DNA of 64,000 nt from Komarekiella atlantica HA4396-MV6 (GTDB lineage Bacteria; Cyanobacteriota; Cyanobacteriia; Cyanobacteriales; Nostocaceae), in NCBI GenBank assembly GCA_019359395.1, contig JAHHHK010000014.1, positions 124,001 through 188,000 of the forward strand, written 5' to 3'. The notes under the pieces were generated by a model. The model made no database searches. It saw only the letters and a program-made list of their open reading frames with translations, and was not told where the DNA came from. Positions 1-8,935 of the stretch are shown here, one piece after another (position 1 is the stretch's first letter; each line of letters begins with the position of its first letter). The position numbers were made by a program, and so were the translations under genes.

Positions 1-448
1 AAGCAATAACCAGCACCATTGCAAAAGTCAAAATACGTTTACGCAGAAAGTGAAAAATCTGCCGTCTAGGTTCTGGTTTTACTTCCCAAATTTTGTCGAG
101 TGCGTATTGTATTTGTGCAAAAACTCCAGAAGCACCAAAGGCAAAAAAACCAAAATTGAAAATCAGTCTCAATACTCCTCCACGAGTATCTTCTCTCATG
201 TTGGCGATCGCAGTGGCAAGTAATTGTGCGCCTTCTTCACCAACTATTTCTTGCAATTGGTCAACAATTTGTTGTTGCGCTGTTGCTTCTCCATAAATTA
301 CACCAAGAATTGTGATAATAATTACCATCAAAGGTGCAAGAGAAAATACTGTGTAATAAGCCAAGGATGATGCTAATAGAGATACTTCGTTAAATTGCCA
401 CTCTGAAAATGTTTCTTTTAACAGTCTCCAAACTTTTCTTAGACTCAT
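1..448 (-). CDS. YihY/BrkB family inner-membrane protein (3' end outside window)
   Basis: The reading frame starts at the ATG at 446-448 and runs off the left edge without a stop, so only about 149 N-terminal residues are visible. The start MSLRKVWRLLKETFSEW, followed by LASSLAYYTVFSLAPLMVII, is the typical first part of YihY/BrkB proteins (formerly called ribonuclease BN), multi-pass inner-membrane proteins of unclear function. A first membrane segment lies at about residues 25-50 and the next begins near residue 100 (a Phe/Gly-rich stretch). The start lies 33 bases after the mgtE stop on the same strand, so the two are probably co-transcribed. The family call is firm; the molecular role is not known. 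Confidence 0.85.
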   Translation of the reverse strand, partial: MSLRKVWRLLKETFSEWQFNEVSLLASSLAYYTVFSLAPLMVIIITILGVIYGEATAQQQIVDQLQEIVGEEGAQLLATAIANMREDTRGGVLRLIFNFGFFAFGASGVFAQIQYALDKIWEVKPEPRRQIFHFLRKRILTFAMVLVIA

Positions 449-481
449 AATAAAAATTACTTGGCTAGCATAGCGGCCTAC

Positions 482-1879
482 TTATAGTTGTAAAATTGCT
501 CTAGCTAGCATTAGATAAATAAATACTCCTAAAACATCTACCACAGAGGTAATAAATGGGGCTGACATTAAGGCTGGATCTAAACCGATCGCACCAAATA
601 AAAAAGGTAAACCCGAACCTGAGACAGCCGCTAAGATAGTGATTGCCAGCAAACTCATCCCCACAGTTATTGCTATTGGCAAACTACCTTCCAGGAAGTA
701 AGCCCAGAAAATCACTGCTATCCCTAACATCACCCCTAATAGCGCCCCTGTGATTGTTTCTCGCGTCACTACTTGCAAAGCTTTTTTGATACCAACTTCC
801 TTAAGATTAAGACCTCGAATCACCACTGTTGAAGATTGCGCTCCGACATTTCCGCCTGCGTCAATCAACAAGGGAATAAAGGCAGCTAAGGCAACAACTT
901 GTTTTAAAACATCCTCTTGAGCACTGATCACAGCAGTAGTGCCAGTATTGGCAATTAAGAGAACAAATAGCCAGACAACGCGTTTACGAGCTGCTGTCAA
1001 CACGTTCGTTTGGAAATAGTTATCGCCCCCAGCTTCTACCCCACCCAAAGCGTAAATATCCTCGGTAGTTTCTTGCTCCATGACATCAAGCACGTCGTCA
1101 ACGGTGACAATACCAACTAGACGCTGTTCTGTATCCACTACAGGCACGGCTACTAAGTCGTAGTGTTGGATGATTTGCGCTACTTCTTCCTGGTCTGTAT
1201 CTGTGTGGACAAACACTACATCACGGGTCATAATTTTACCCAGCGTTTGTTCTGGCTGGGCAATCACCAAATCTTTAAAGGAAACAGTTCCTTTGAGACG
1301 GCGCTCTCCATCAGTCACGTAAAGATAATAAATAATTTCGGCAGCACTCGCTAAAACGCGAACCCGCTCAATGGCTTGGCTAATCGTTAAACCCTCCTTC
1401 ACAGAAAGATATTCTGTGGTCATGATCCGTCCAGCAGTGCCCTCTTTGTAGCCTAGAAGTAGGGCAGTGGCTTCGCGTTCAGCAGGACTAAGTTGTTGCA
1501 GAAGTCGGCGGACGACTTTCGCAGGTAACTCGTCAAATAGTCGCGCTCGGTCATCAGGCGACATTTGATCTACAATATCGAGAATTTCTTGATGCCTCAA
1601 TTCTGCAATCAAGGACTGCTGAACATTAGAGTCGAGATATTCATAGACTTCGATCGCCTCCTGTTTTGAAAGTAAACGAAAAGCTATAGCCTGCATAGCT
1701 TTTGGCAAACCCTCAATAGCTTGGGCAATATCTACAGGTTGTACAGGTACTAACAGAGCTTTCGCTCCCTGGAAGTTTTCTTGTTGTAGCAATGCTTCGA
1801 GTTGCGATCGCACTAACTCTACAAGTTCTTGTCGGGACATACTCGGTTGTCGTGAAGAGGAAGGCGGATTCTCAGTCAA
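482..1879 (-). CDS. mgtE: Magnesium transporter MgtE
   Basis: A 465-residue protein with the complete MgtE layout: a helical N-domain (about 30-145), a pair of CBS domains (about 150-275) and a C-terminal membrane domain of about five helices (300-465). The membrane part holds the family signatures LIDAGGNVGAQSS near residue 350 and DPALMSAPFITSVVD near the C-terminus. MgtE is a Mg2+ channel of the inner membrane, gated by Mg2+ binding to the cytoplasmic domains. The start is a TTG at 1877-1879, chosen because a strong Shine-Dalgarno AGGAGG sits six bases upstream. No M-box-like leader was recognised. The YihY gene follows closely on the same strand. Confidence 0.95.
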   Translation of the reverse strand: MTENPPSSSRQPSMSRQELVELVRSQLEALLQQENFQGAKALLVPVQPVDIAQAIEGLPKAMQAIAFRLLSKQEAIEVYEYLDSNVQQSLIAELRHQEILDIVDQMSPDDRARLFDELPAKVVRRLLQQLSPAEREATALLLGYKEGTAGRIMTTEYLSVKEGLTISQAIERVRVLASAAEIIYYLYVTDGERRLKGTVSFKDLVIAQPEQTLGKIMTRDVVFVHTDTDQEEVAQIIQHYDLVAVPVVDTEQRLVGIVTVDDVLDVMEQETTEDIYALGGVEAGGDNYFQTNVLTAARKRVVWLFVLLIANTGTTAVISAQEDVLKQVVALAAFIPLLIDAGGNVGAQSSTVVIRGLNLKEVGIKKALQVVTRETITGALLGVMLGIAVIFWAYFLEGSLPIAITVGMSLLAITILAAVSGSGLPFLFGAIGLDPALMSAPFITSVVDVLGVFIYLMLARAILQL

Positions 1880-2091
1880 AAGACACCTCCTGGATAAAGA
1901 TTTATAAAGAAGGCTCAGGGGAAAAGGTAAAACAAGCGTGGAATTGTGGGCGACCTGTTTATCCCTTTTCCCTTTTCCCTTTAACCTTTTCCCCTATGCG
2001 TTTTTATGCGTAACAGCTTAGTGTAATTACCAAAGCCTTTTCAGTATTGCCAAAAAATGTGAACAAAAAGTGATAGCAATAACTACTACGG

Positions 2092-3369
2092 CTATTTGAG
2101 TTGTAAAAAAATTTGAAAAGTTGTTCCCTTCTCGATTACACTTTTGACACTAATGTAACCAGCATGTGCAGCAACAATTTGTTGAACAATAGATAACCCT
2201 AAACCATAACCGCCAGTTTTGCGCGATCGCTTTTTATCCACCCGATAAAACCGCTCAAAAATATGCGGTAAATCTGCGTCAGGAATACCGATACCACTGT
2301 CAATAACTTCAATTACAGCCCAATATGACTGGGTGAACAGCCGCAACTGAACTTGACCGCCAGCAGGAGTATATTTACAGGCATTACTAAGCAAATTAAC
2401 TACTGCTTGACGCAGCAAGTTGGCATCACCCAGTACAATCACACTGCTAGTTGGTAAAGTATAAGTTAGATTGAGATGTTGTGTAGCCTCTTGTGTTGCA
2501 TATTCATCTGCTATTTGTAAAAGCTCACTCTTTAAGTCAACTTCTTGTAGAGATTCAGGGGACAATCGACCTGCATGACGCGCCAGAAACAGCAGATTAT
2601 TCACCAGAGTATTCATTGACTTAGCGACATCGAAAATCTTACCGAAGCGCTGACGCTGCGCCTCAACATCGTTAGATTTAGATATTAAACCATACTGGGC
2701 ATTGCTAGTAATTGCTGACAAAGGCGATCGCAATTCATGAGAAGCATCGGCTGTGAAGCGCTGTAGCTGATTATAGCTGTCACGAATTGGTTGCATTGCT
2801 ATACCCCCCAAACACCAACCAGCTAAACCAATTACCCCCAAGGTTGCCGGCACTGTCAAAAGCAAAACCAGCCGTAACTGAGCCAGATCATTTTGTACGG
2901 ATGTTAGCGGTGTTGCAACTTGGAGATAACCGATTAACAAACTATTTTGGTAAACAGCCAGCGTTAACTGACGCAGCCAGATTATAGAGGGTATTTCTTT
3001 TGAGGAGTATAACGTAGTCTTGAGAGTGTTAAATCCAGGGGTTATTGTCAACTGCACTTCTGGAGTTTGACCAAAAAATTGTACCAGTTGCCCTTTGGTA
3101 TCGTACCAACGTGCGTATAGAAAATCAGTACCCAACGGAGGTACGTTACTTCCCAAAAGCGGCACATTTTCCAGGTCTAACTGTTTTTTACGCAGATCAT
3201 ACTTCGCGTTCACCGCTATAACTCTAGATTTTTTGTAGAGCAAGCGATCAAGATCCTCTAGTTCGTCTAAGACTACTTGATAGTAAACTATCCCCGCAAA
3301 AACGACCAAAATACTCCCCATTGTTAGGGTAAACCACAGAGCTAAATTGCTGCGACTACGGCTAAACAT
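2092..3369 (-). CDS. Two-component sensor histidine kinase (RppB-like)
   Basis: A 425-residue membrane sensor kinase. One membrane helix lies near residues 10-30 and a second near 170-190, enclosing an extracytoplasmic sensor of about 135 residues. Then come a HisKA dimerisation domain with the phospho-acceptor His in FTADASHELRSPLSAI (about 212) and an ATPase domain with N box VVNLLSNACKYTP, G1 DSGIGIPD, F box FERFYRVD and G2 GGYGLGLSIV. No HAMP domain is obvious. The likely partner is the OmpR-type regulator at 4547-5230 on the same strand. In the usual cyanobacterial rpp/nrs layout the two genes touch, but here 1.2 kb containing repeats and an opposite-strand gene lies between them. The signal sensed cannot be read from the sequence. 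Confidence 0.9.
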   Translation of the reverse strand: MFSRSRSNLALWFTLTMGSILVVFAGIVYYQVVLDELEDLDRLLYKKSRVIAVNAKYDLRKKQLDLENVPLLGSNVPPLGTDFLYARWYDTKGQLVQFFGQTPEVQLTITPGFNTLKTTLYSSKEIPSIIWLRQLTLAVYQNSLLIGYLQVATPLTSVQNDLAQLRLVLLLTVPATLGVIGLAGWCLGGIAMQPIRDSYNQLQRFTADASHELRSPLSAITSNAQYGLISKSNDVEAQRQRFGKIFDVAKSMNTLVNNLLFLARHAGRLSPESLQEVDLKSELLQIADEYATQEATQHLNLTYTLPTSSVIVLGDANLLRQAVVNLLSNACKYTPAGGQVQLRLFTQSYWAVIEVIDSGIGIPDADLPHIFERFYRVDKKRSRKTGGYGLGLSIVQQIVAAHAGYISVKSVIEKGTTFQIFLQLK

Positions 3370-3424
3370 GAAACTTAGACAAGAGGCTGATACTTAGGAC
3401 TAAGCCTTTCAAGGTGGATCAATA

Positions 3425-3720
3425 TTTTGCTCAAAAAATCTCTTTTTAATCTCTTATCTTTGTGTTCTCCGCGCCTCTGCGGTTCAAAAGTCATTTATTT
3501 AACCACAGCGAGAAGTCTGAGCGGAGGTTTCCTCCGATGGTCTGTTCACTGCCGAGAGGCGCAAAGCCTTGCGCCTCTCCCTTGTGTCTTCTGGACACAA
3601 GGCAACCGTTCTAAAAGAACGGTTGGGCAGTAAGACCCGCATAGCGATCAGAACTTCTCAAGACAGAGGCACAGAGAACATAGAGAGAAAAGACAGGTTT
3701 TACGAGTCCCCTTGAAAGGG
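3425..3720. repeat. Interspersed repeat block with four consecutive hairpins
   Basis: A gene-free stretch made of cyanobacterial interspersed repeats. Four inverted repeats follow one another: CGGAGG/CCTCCG (3522-3536), GAGAGGCGCAA/TTGCGCCTCTC (3554-3579), CCTTGTGTC/GACACAAGG (3580-3602) and AACCGTTCT/AGAACGGTT (3604-3624). The flanks carry phrases also found elsewhere in the window, such as agtctgagcggaggtttcct and ccttgaaagggctag. The block lies between a split kinase/regulator pair, so it may mark an insertion. Confidence 0.8.
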
Positions 3721-3879
3721 CTAGTCCTCATACTATACAAATATAAATGCAGCTAAAATTTTCACATAGCAGATTTGTAAAAATATTTATAATGATAATT
3801 GTTTATTTTACTACATGAATTACCATCTCTTACTTCGTCGAAGGGTTAGTAGTTCCACTATATTTATTCAAATTTTTAT

Positions 3880-4485
3880 ATGCTTTTATCCGACTTGTTA
3901 GAAAAATTACATTCTTTAAAACTAGAATATTTGCTACCTTTGCCACTGCTCCTAATTGCTTTTGGTTTTGGTGGTGAATCGTTAACAAACATCTTATTGA
4001 GCCGTTCTTACCCTATAATCAACAAACTCGAAGCTAATACACAAACAGTCAAGATCAAACTTGCAGCTAATGTGCTATTAACCGAAGTTGAAATTGAAAA
4101 AGAGCCAGAGTTTACCGAAGTTGAACTTAAGACTGCAAACTCCGTACTAAAAAAGTTAATATTTAAAGTTCCAGTTGCAGAATTAAGCAAAGTAAAAGCT
4201 ATGATTGCTCAAGAATTGGGAGTTTCTGGTGAAATTGAAACTCTGGAAGCTGATACACAAATGCAAGTGCAGTCTGCGGTTCAAGTGTTAGGAATCCTAG
4301 CTGAAATAGAAAAAAAACGGGGATTTACAAAAGTTGAGGTCAATACTGCTAATTCCATACTCAAAAAGTTAGAGTTTGAGTTTTCAGTCACAGAATTAAG
4401 CAAAGTAAAAGCCATTATTACTCAAGAATTAGGATTGTCTGTTGAAGATACCAGGATATTTGTAAGTTATCGGATAAAAACTTAG
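3880..4485 (+). CDS. Hypothetical membrane-anchored protein with internal duplication
   Basis: A 201-residue protein I do not recognise. One hydrophobic segment near residues 18-35 (LLPLPLLLIAFGFGG) suggests an N-terminal anchor. The rest is two similar units, about residues 68-110 and 142-184. Each starts with an EIEK-type run and continues through a TANS-[VI]-LKKL core to ELSKVKA-[MI]-I-x-QELG. The spacing resembles a duplicated helical hairpin. The gene lies on the opposite strand between a response regulator and its probable kinase. Base composition is AT-rich and no clear Shine-Dalgarno precedes the ATG. It could be a lineage-specific gene; no function is proposed. Confidence 0.6.
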   Translation: MLLSDLLEKLHSLKLEYLLPLPLLLIAFGFGGESLTNILLSRSYPIINKLEANTQTVKIKLAANVLLTEVEIEKEPEFTEVELKTANSVLKKLIFKVPVAELSKVKAMIAQELGVSGEIETLEADTQMQVQSAVQVLGILAEIEKKRGFTKVEVNTANSILKKLEFEFSVTELSKVKAIITQELGLSVEDTRIFVSYRIKT

Positions 4486-4546
4486 TAAATATTCCAATTA
4501 ATTTCTACTAAATAGAACAATTTTTGATAACTTGGGAGCGTTCTAT

Positions 4547-5230
4547 TTATGTTTGATTGTCTGGAACTTTTAGACTATAACCCATACCGTAGACTGTTTT
4601 AATCCAATCTGCTGCACCAACTAACTGCAAACGATGGCGCAACTTCCGTACTAGTACAGTTAATGCATTGCTTTCTGGTTCCGAACCCCATTCCCACAAT
4701 GCTTCTTCAATCAACTCGCGAGTTAAGATCTGATTGCGGTGACGCATTAAGTATTCTAGCAATTGAGCTTCGCGTGGTGATAAATCTACAATTGTCTGAT
4801 TGCGTTCCACAGTTAAGTTATATAAGTGCAGTTGTAAATCTGCAACGCGCAGAACATCACCCACCCACTGAGGCGATCGCCTCCCTAAAGCACGAACCCG
4901 CGCTAATAGTTCCACCAAATCAGCAGGTTTGACAAGATAATCATCCGCTCCCGCATCTAAACCCGTAACTTTATCCAGTGTGGTATCCTTAGCAGTGAGC
5001 ATCAGCACAGGCGTAGTTTTACCACGAAGTCGATACTGGCGACAAAGACTCAATCCGCTAATTGTGGGCAACATCCAGTCCAAAATTAACAAATCATACT
5101 CTTTTTTGGACAACAACCACTGTGCAGTTTCTCCATCTTCAACGCCATCTACAATGTATCCAGCTTCCGACAGCACACCTTGTAATGGCTCTATTTGCTC
5201 GCGATCGTCTTCTACCAGCAATATCCGCAT
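4547..5230 (-). CDS. OmpR/PhoB-family response regulator (RppA-like)
   Basis: A response regulator of 227 residues from the ATG that gives the canonical start MRILLVEDD; an upstream in-frame TTG (to 5251) is possible but less likely. The receiver domain has the acidic pair after LLVE, the phospho-acceptor Asp in LLILDWMLP and the Lys in DYLVKPADL. The C-terminal half is a winged-helix DNA-binding domain ending in TVYGMGYSL. The DWMLP and DAGADDYLVKP wording is typical of cyanobacterial RppA/NrsR/CopR regulators. The expected partner is the kinase at 2092-3369. The targets are unknown; the related pair at 30-34 kb sits in a metal-efflux locus. Confidence 0.9.
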   Translation of the reverse strand: MRILLVEDDREQIEPLQGVLSEAGYIVDGVEDGETAQWLLSKKEYDLLILDWMLPTISGLSLCRQYRLRGKTTPVLMLTAKDTTLDKVTGLDAGADDYLVKPADLVELLARVRALGRRSPQWVGDVLRVADLQLHLYNLTVERNQTIVDLSPREAQLLEYLMRHRNQILTRELIEEALWEWGSEPESNALTVLVRKLRHRLQLVGAADWIKTVYGMGYSLKVPDNQT

Positions 5231-5345
5231 AAAGCTCTTTTTGGCAACCAAGCTACCTGAAATTGCCAGCCTCCTTACTTAGGGTAGAAGAATCAAACCT
5301 AGCTTTCGTCTTCCACTAGTAAGATTTTGATGTATATTTTGATAT

Positions 5346-5513
5346 CTAGATTGTTAACACATCGGAAATATTACGTTTCTGCCAAAAGGTAGTTTTTAAC
5401 TTTACGATTTTTGCAACATACTCACTAATTTTTGGCACGATTTGCGATCGCAGGTCATGTTCGCTATGAGCTTGATTGATGGCTTCAAACAGACGCTCCA
5501 AAGAACTTTTCAT
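5346..5513 (-). pseudogene. Remnant of a LuxR-type regulator N-terminus
   Basis: A 55-codon frame opens with MKSSLERLFEAINQAHSEHD and continues LRSQIVPKISEYVA before losing similarity and stopping at 5346-5348. From memory this resembles the extreme N-terminus of cyanobacterial regulators that carry a sensor domain plus a LuxR-type helix-turn-helix. The rest of such a gene is absent: upstream is the spacer to 5604 and downstream is the spacer to the response regulator. I read it as a truncated relic, although an expressed short peptide cannot be excluded. Confidence 0.45.
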
Positions 5514-5603
5514 AGGTGAAGTGATCTGAAGTGTACCCGATCAAGGTCTAGAAGCTTTAAAGTACTCAACCTATATTAGCTTTAATCTCAAAAATTATTT
5601 GAC

Positions 5604-6017
5604 ATGACCATCAATTCGGAAATTGATCATGCTCCCACCCGTTCGATGCAGATCAGCTTTTATGCGACTTCAGTCGTCTTTAACCTCTGCTTGGTTGCTC
5701 AATTGTTAACGGTCGGAGTCGCTTACTTTGTTAATCCTGCATGGTGGGATATTCATGTTTTGTTAGTCCGAGGATATAGTGGATTGTCATTACTATTAGT
5801 GGGATGGTCATTCATTACTCGGTTCTCATCCCAAATACAGCGTCTCACCGCAAGTCTACCAGTGCTGCTTGGACTACAATTTTGCAGCATTCATCTCAAG
5901 AGTCCTTTACACCTAAATATTCTACATCCTTTACTTGGATTTGCATTACTCTACGTTTCTTCAAGCCTTGTACATCGTGTATGGCAAGGTCTATCGCCCA
6001 TCTATTTTAAGAGTTAG
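5604..6017 (+). CDS. DUF6220-like small membrane protein
   Basis: A 137-residue protein with four predicted membrane helices (about residues 20-42, 52-72, 82-96 and 104-124). The arrangement WDIHVLLVRGYSGLSLLLVG followed by HLNILHPLLGFALLYVSSSL resembles DUF6220, where a His at the start of the second and fourth helices is conserved. The function of the family is unknown; paired membrane His residues hint at haem or metal binding, but that is inference. The gene stands alone, converging with the lipid kinase gene. Confidence 0.6.
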   Translation: MTINSEIDHAPTRSMQISFYATSVVFNLCLVAQLLTVGVAYFVNPAWWDIHVLLVRGYSGLSLLLVGWSFITRFSSQIQRLTASLPVLLGLQFCSIHLKSPLHLNILHPLLGFALLYVSSSLVHRVWQGLSPIYFKS

Positions 6018-6114
6018 AAATGACATTCTGCTCTGGCGTAACCTCCAGATAACGTTGCAACATTCTCAGGTCGCTGTGAACTAAGCAATGTGACATTGAA
6101 GCGACCTGAAAATT

Positions 6115-7014
6115 TTACTCTGAAACTGAGGGTACTAATACCGTTAAACCTCCCGGAATACATTTAATTTCAACAGGAGTATTTCCATCCATATCACCAT
6201 CTAAAGCTACTTTTTGTGGAGGTTCAGTTCTTACCCGCACATTTTTAGCACGTAAATGCTGAATATCATCTCGATTGGTAGCAGCACCCGTAAAACCCGT
6301 TCTCAGCAGATGATAACCAGCAAACAGAGCATTTTGGCGGTTAATAGGAGCAACAATTGTCACATCTAGCAGACCATCATCTACAATTACTCCCGCAGGC
6401 CCATGTGCCAAAATCGAAGTCGGTGCGGCTGAATTGGCAATAGTGACAGCTGAGGCTGATAAATTGATTGTTTGCTCCTCTGTTTCTACGTAAACTGTAA
6501 AAGAATCCAAGTGTCTAAGTAGTTTTATTCCTGTCCCAATAAAAGCCAACATCCCAAAAAGTTTTTTGGCTTTTTTATCAGTTTGTTTGATAGTTTCAGC
6601 TTCAAAACCGATCGCAGTCAAGACAATCATTGGTTTGCCATTGCACAAAGCAATATCAACTTTTCGGGGTATACCAGCCAAAATTGTATTGCAAGCATCC
6701 TTAACTTCAGTAGAAATATTTAAAGCTTTAGCAAAGGCGTTGACGGTTCCTCTAGGAATTATACCGAAGTGAATTCCTGTGTTAATTACTGCTTCCGACG
6801 CAGCTGATACCGTACCATCACCCCCAGATACAATAATCATTTCAGCCCCATGTTCAATCGCTTCATGAGCTAATTGAAAAGGACTAACTTCATGGGTGGG
6901 GCGAATATCTAGCTTGATTTCAGGTTCTAAAACTTCTCTAATCGCCACTAAATCCTCTACAGGGTCGCCTTTACCCGCAGATGGATTAAAAATTAAACAA
7001 GCATTGCGAGTCAT
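6115..7014 (-). CDS. YegS/DgkB-family lipid (diacylglycerol) kinase
   Basis: A 299-residue protein with the diacylglycerol-kinase catalytic domain. The nucleotide-binding signature SGGDGTVSAASEAV lies at about residues 61-75, preceded by FNPSAGKG near the N-terminus and followed by GIIPRGTVNAFAKAL. The C-terminal beta-rich domain ends in a hydrophobic IPGGLTVLVP. Such enzymes phosphorylate diacylglycerol or related lipids at the cytoplasmic membrane. The length is normal for the family. Heptamer repeats lie immediately upstream of the start. The exact lipid substrate cannot be told from the sequence. Confidence 0.88.
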   Translation of the reverse strand: MTRNACLIFNPSAGKGDPVEDLVAIREVLEPEIKLDIRPTHEVSPFQLAHEAIEHGAEMIIVSGGDGTVSAASEAVINTGIHFGIIPRGTVNAFAKALNISTEVKDACNTILAGIPRKVDIALCNGKPMIVLTAIGFEAETIKQTDKKAKKLFGMLAFIGTGIKLLRHLDSFTVYVETEEQTINLSASAVTIANSAAPTSILAHGPAGVIVDDGLLDVTIVAPINRQNALFAGYHLLRTGFTGAATNRDDIQHLRAKNVRVRTEPPQKVALDGDMDGNTPVEIKCIPGGLTVLVPSVSE

Positions 7015-7018
7015 ATTA

Positions 7019-7186
7019 ATTCGTAATTAGTAATTAGTAATTCGTAATTAAAACAGACAGAAAAAGAGTTTTTGTACAGAAGTATGAAATAGGGCTAGCC
7101 CTTTCAAGGTAGGTAAAAACCTCAAAAATTTACCAAATTTTAAGCTTTTCACCTTTGTGCCTTAGTGCCTTAGTGGTTAAAAATTA
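7019..7186. repeat. Heptamer repeats plus copy of a roughly 95-bp dispersed repeat
   Basis: 7019-7050 is a run of the heptamer AGTAATT and its one-base variants (short tandem repeat type). 7089-7186 is, in reverse complement, nearly the same as 29775-29865: both contain aaccactaaggca, gaaaagcttaaaatttgg and ccttgaaag in the same order, with a 9-bp duplication (ggcactaa) in this copy. No coding potential is visible. Confidence 0.75.
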
Positions 7187-7197
7187 GTTAATCTTTT

Positions 7198-8424
7198 TTA
7201 TCGGGTAATGCGGAGAATTTTGTCCTGCTGTGAGGGACAACTTCCTCGTCCATCACAGTTACTAGTTGTGACATACAACTCGCCATCTGGGCCCATAATT
7301 GCTTCTCGAAGTCGTCCGTATTTGCCCTGCAAATATACCTCATGGCGCTGGACTTGCTGGGGTGATTGTGGGTTGAAAGCAACACGCTGCAAATGTTCAG
7401 AACGGAGGGTAGGAATAATTAAGCTACCTTTCCACTCAGGAATAGAATTTCCGGTATAAATTGCTGCTCCACCTGGAGGTAGAGCTTGACGCCAAACAAT
7501 GGAAGGAGTCACCAGCCCTTCTTTTGATTCACAACGGTAGATAGTGGGCCAGCCGAGGTTGTCGCCTGCTCTTGCTACACTGACTTTATCGTGGCCGCTT
7601 CTGCCTAACTCACCACTGGGGCCATGGTCTGTTACCCATAGTGTTGATGCATCAGACCAATCAAATCCTTGTGTGTTACGAATACCAGTGATATATACGG
7701 GATTTTTCTCAAATGGGTTGTCTTGCGGTACTTGTCCATCTGGTGTCACACGTAGAATTTTACCAGCAAGGCTTTTCACATCTTGGGAACTTTGCGGATC
7801 TCTCGCATCGCCAGTACCTATATAGAGCATTCCATCGGCACCAAAGCGAATGCGACCACCGTTGTGATACACTGCCACGGGAATATCATCAAGAATTATT
7901 CTATCTGATGAGGCATTAAGTCCATTTTGGGATAGTCGCCATCGTTCAACGCGATTGACTTGTGAGCCATTTCTATCAGCGGTATAGTACACATAGAAAA
8001 GTCGATTTTCGGCAAACTTCGGATGAGTTGCAATGCCGAGTAAACCACCTTCACCACTATCTGTAACATTAATTGTAGCTACAGGTTTTTGGACAAGTTT
8101 TCCATCCCGCACCAACCGAACCCGCCCAGGTCGTTCAGTGACTAACATATCTTGATTTGGTAGAAAAGCAATTCCCCAAGGAACTTCCAGACCTGTTACT
8201 ACTTCTTGGGCCCGCACATTTACCTTTCCTTGTGAACCAAAGCCATCTTGGACTAAAGTACATGCTTGATTCTTAGTAGTAGAAGTTTGTTGACTGACTT
8301 GTGCAGCTGTTTGTTCTTGATTGTTAGTATTTGCCGATTCAGATGTTGGTACGGTACAAGAAGAAATTCCCAAACATACCATACCAACAAGCAATTTTCC
8401 TGGAACAATTCTTGTCAGGTTCAT
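7198..8424 (-). CDS. PQQ-dependent glucose/sorbosone dehydrogenase-type lipoprotein
   Basis: A 408-residue protein. The start at 8422-8424 is chosen over an upstream ATG because GGAG lies nine bases before it and because it begins a clean lipoprotein signal, MNLTRIVPGKLLVGMVCLGISSC, with the lipid-modified Cys at about 23. A Ser/Thr/Gln linker follows. The six-bladed GSDH propeller begins near residue 70 (VPWGIAFLPNQDMLVTERPG) and includes YHNGGRIRFGADGMLYIGTGD and VTDHGPSGE, which match the PQQ/Ca2+ pocket of soluble aldose-sugar dehydrogenases. It is probably tethered in the periplasm and oxidises sugars. Neither the electron acceptor nor PQQ synthesis genes are in this window. Confidence 0.9.
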   Translation of the reverse strand: MNLTRIVPGKLLVGMVCLGISSCTVPTSESANTNNQEQTAAQVSQQTSTTKNQACTLVQDGFGSQGKVNVRAQEVVTGLEVPWGIAFLPNQDMLVTERPGRVRLVRDGKLVQKPVATINVTDSGEGGLLGIATHPKFAENRLFYVYYTADRNGSQVNRVERWRLSQNGLNASSDRIILDDIPVAVYHNGGRIRFGADGMLYIGTGDARDPQSSQDVKSLAGKILRVTPDGQVPQDNPFEKNPVYITGIRNTQGFDWSDASTLWVTDHGPSGELGRSGHDKVSVARAGDNLGWPTIYRCESKEGLVTPSIVWRQALPPGGAAIYTGNSIPEWKGSLIIPTLRSEHLQRVAFNPQSPQQVQRHEVYLQGKYGRLREAIMGPDGELYVTTSNCDGRGSCPSQQDKILRITR

Positions 8425-8555
8425 AATAATTTTCTCCAAAAACTTGGCATGGTATCTCAAATGCTTAAATCATTAACTTCTTTAGTCTTAAAAATTGTTG
8501 CAAATTTGCTAAGGAAGGGATTTAGTTTTTGAGCTTTCGAGTTACTATAAAAACT

Positions 8556-8705
8556 ATGATCTATATTCTATATATAGTAGTTTGTCTGTTGCTGAATCTC
8601 ATCACCTCTATCCATAGGCTTGACTTGAAGAAGCTGGGGGAGAAATTTTTTTATGAATATCTACCTGATCAAATAGATTCTGAGCGTTCAGGATCGTTTG
8701 GCTGA
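8556..8705 (+). CDS. Possible 49-residue membrane peptide (weak)
   Basis: A short frame starts MIYILYIVVCLLLNLI, giving one hydrophobic helix, and ends in a charged tail with EKFFYEYLPDQ. No Shine-Dalgarno and no recognised family. It is the only frame of interest in the otherwise empty stretch 8425-8935, which is AT-rich and has no other clear signal. It may be chance. Confidence 0.15.
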   Translation: MIYILYIVVCLLLNLITSIHRLDLKKLGEKFFYEYLPDQIDSERSGSFG

Positions 8706-8935
8706 ATACTGATGAAATGAGCAGCGTGCCAATTCACTCTTTTTAGTCTATTTTTTCTAACTTTTGTTAGAGGATTGGATTTTGAGAGCGATCACAATTA
8801 AGTAGTTATGTTTTCTTGCGAGGAGCTGATATAAACGTTTAACGTTTTTTGCGATCGCACTAAAAATACATGTGTTGTACCAATTCTGTATGAAGATGCG
8901 CCTAGCTACTTACAACTTGGCACAATAAATTAAAA

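Noticed and set aside
3788-3806. Fur-like box (ATAATGATAATT) before the 3880 gene
   Set aside because: Only about 13 of 19 positions match and the surrounding DNA is very AT-rich, so chance is likely.
7208-8532. Several plus-strand frames opposite the PQQ-type dehydrogenase gene
   Set aside because: They are shadows of the minus-strand gene, with Cys/Ser/Arg-rich composition and no family similarity.
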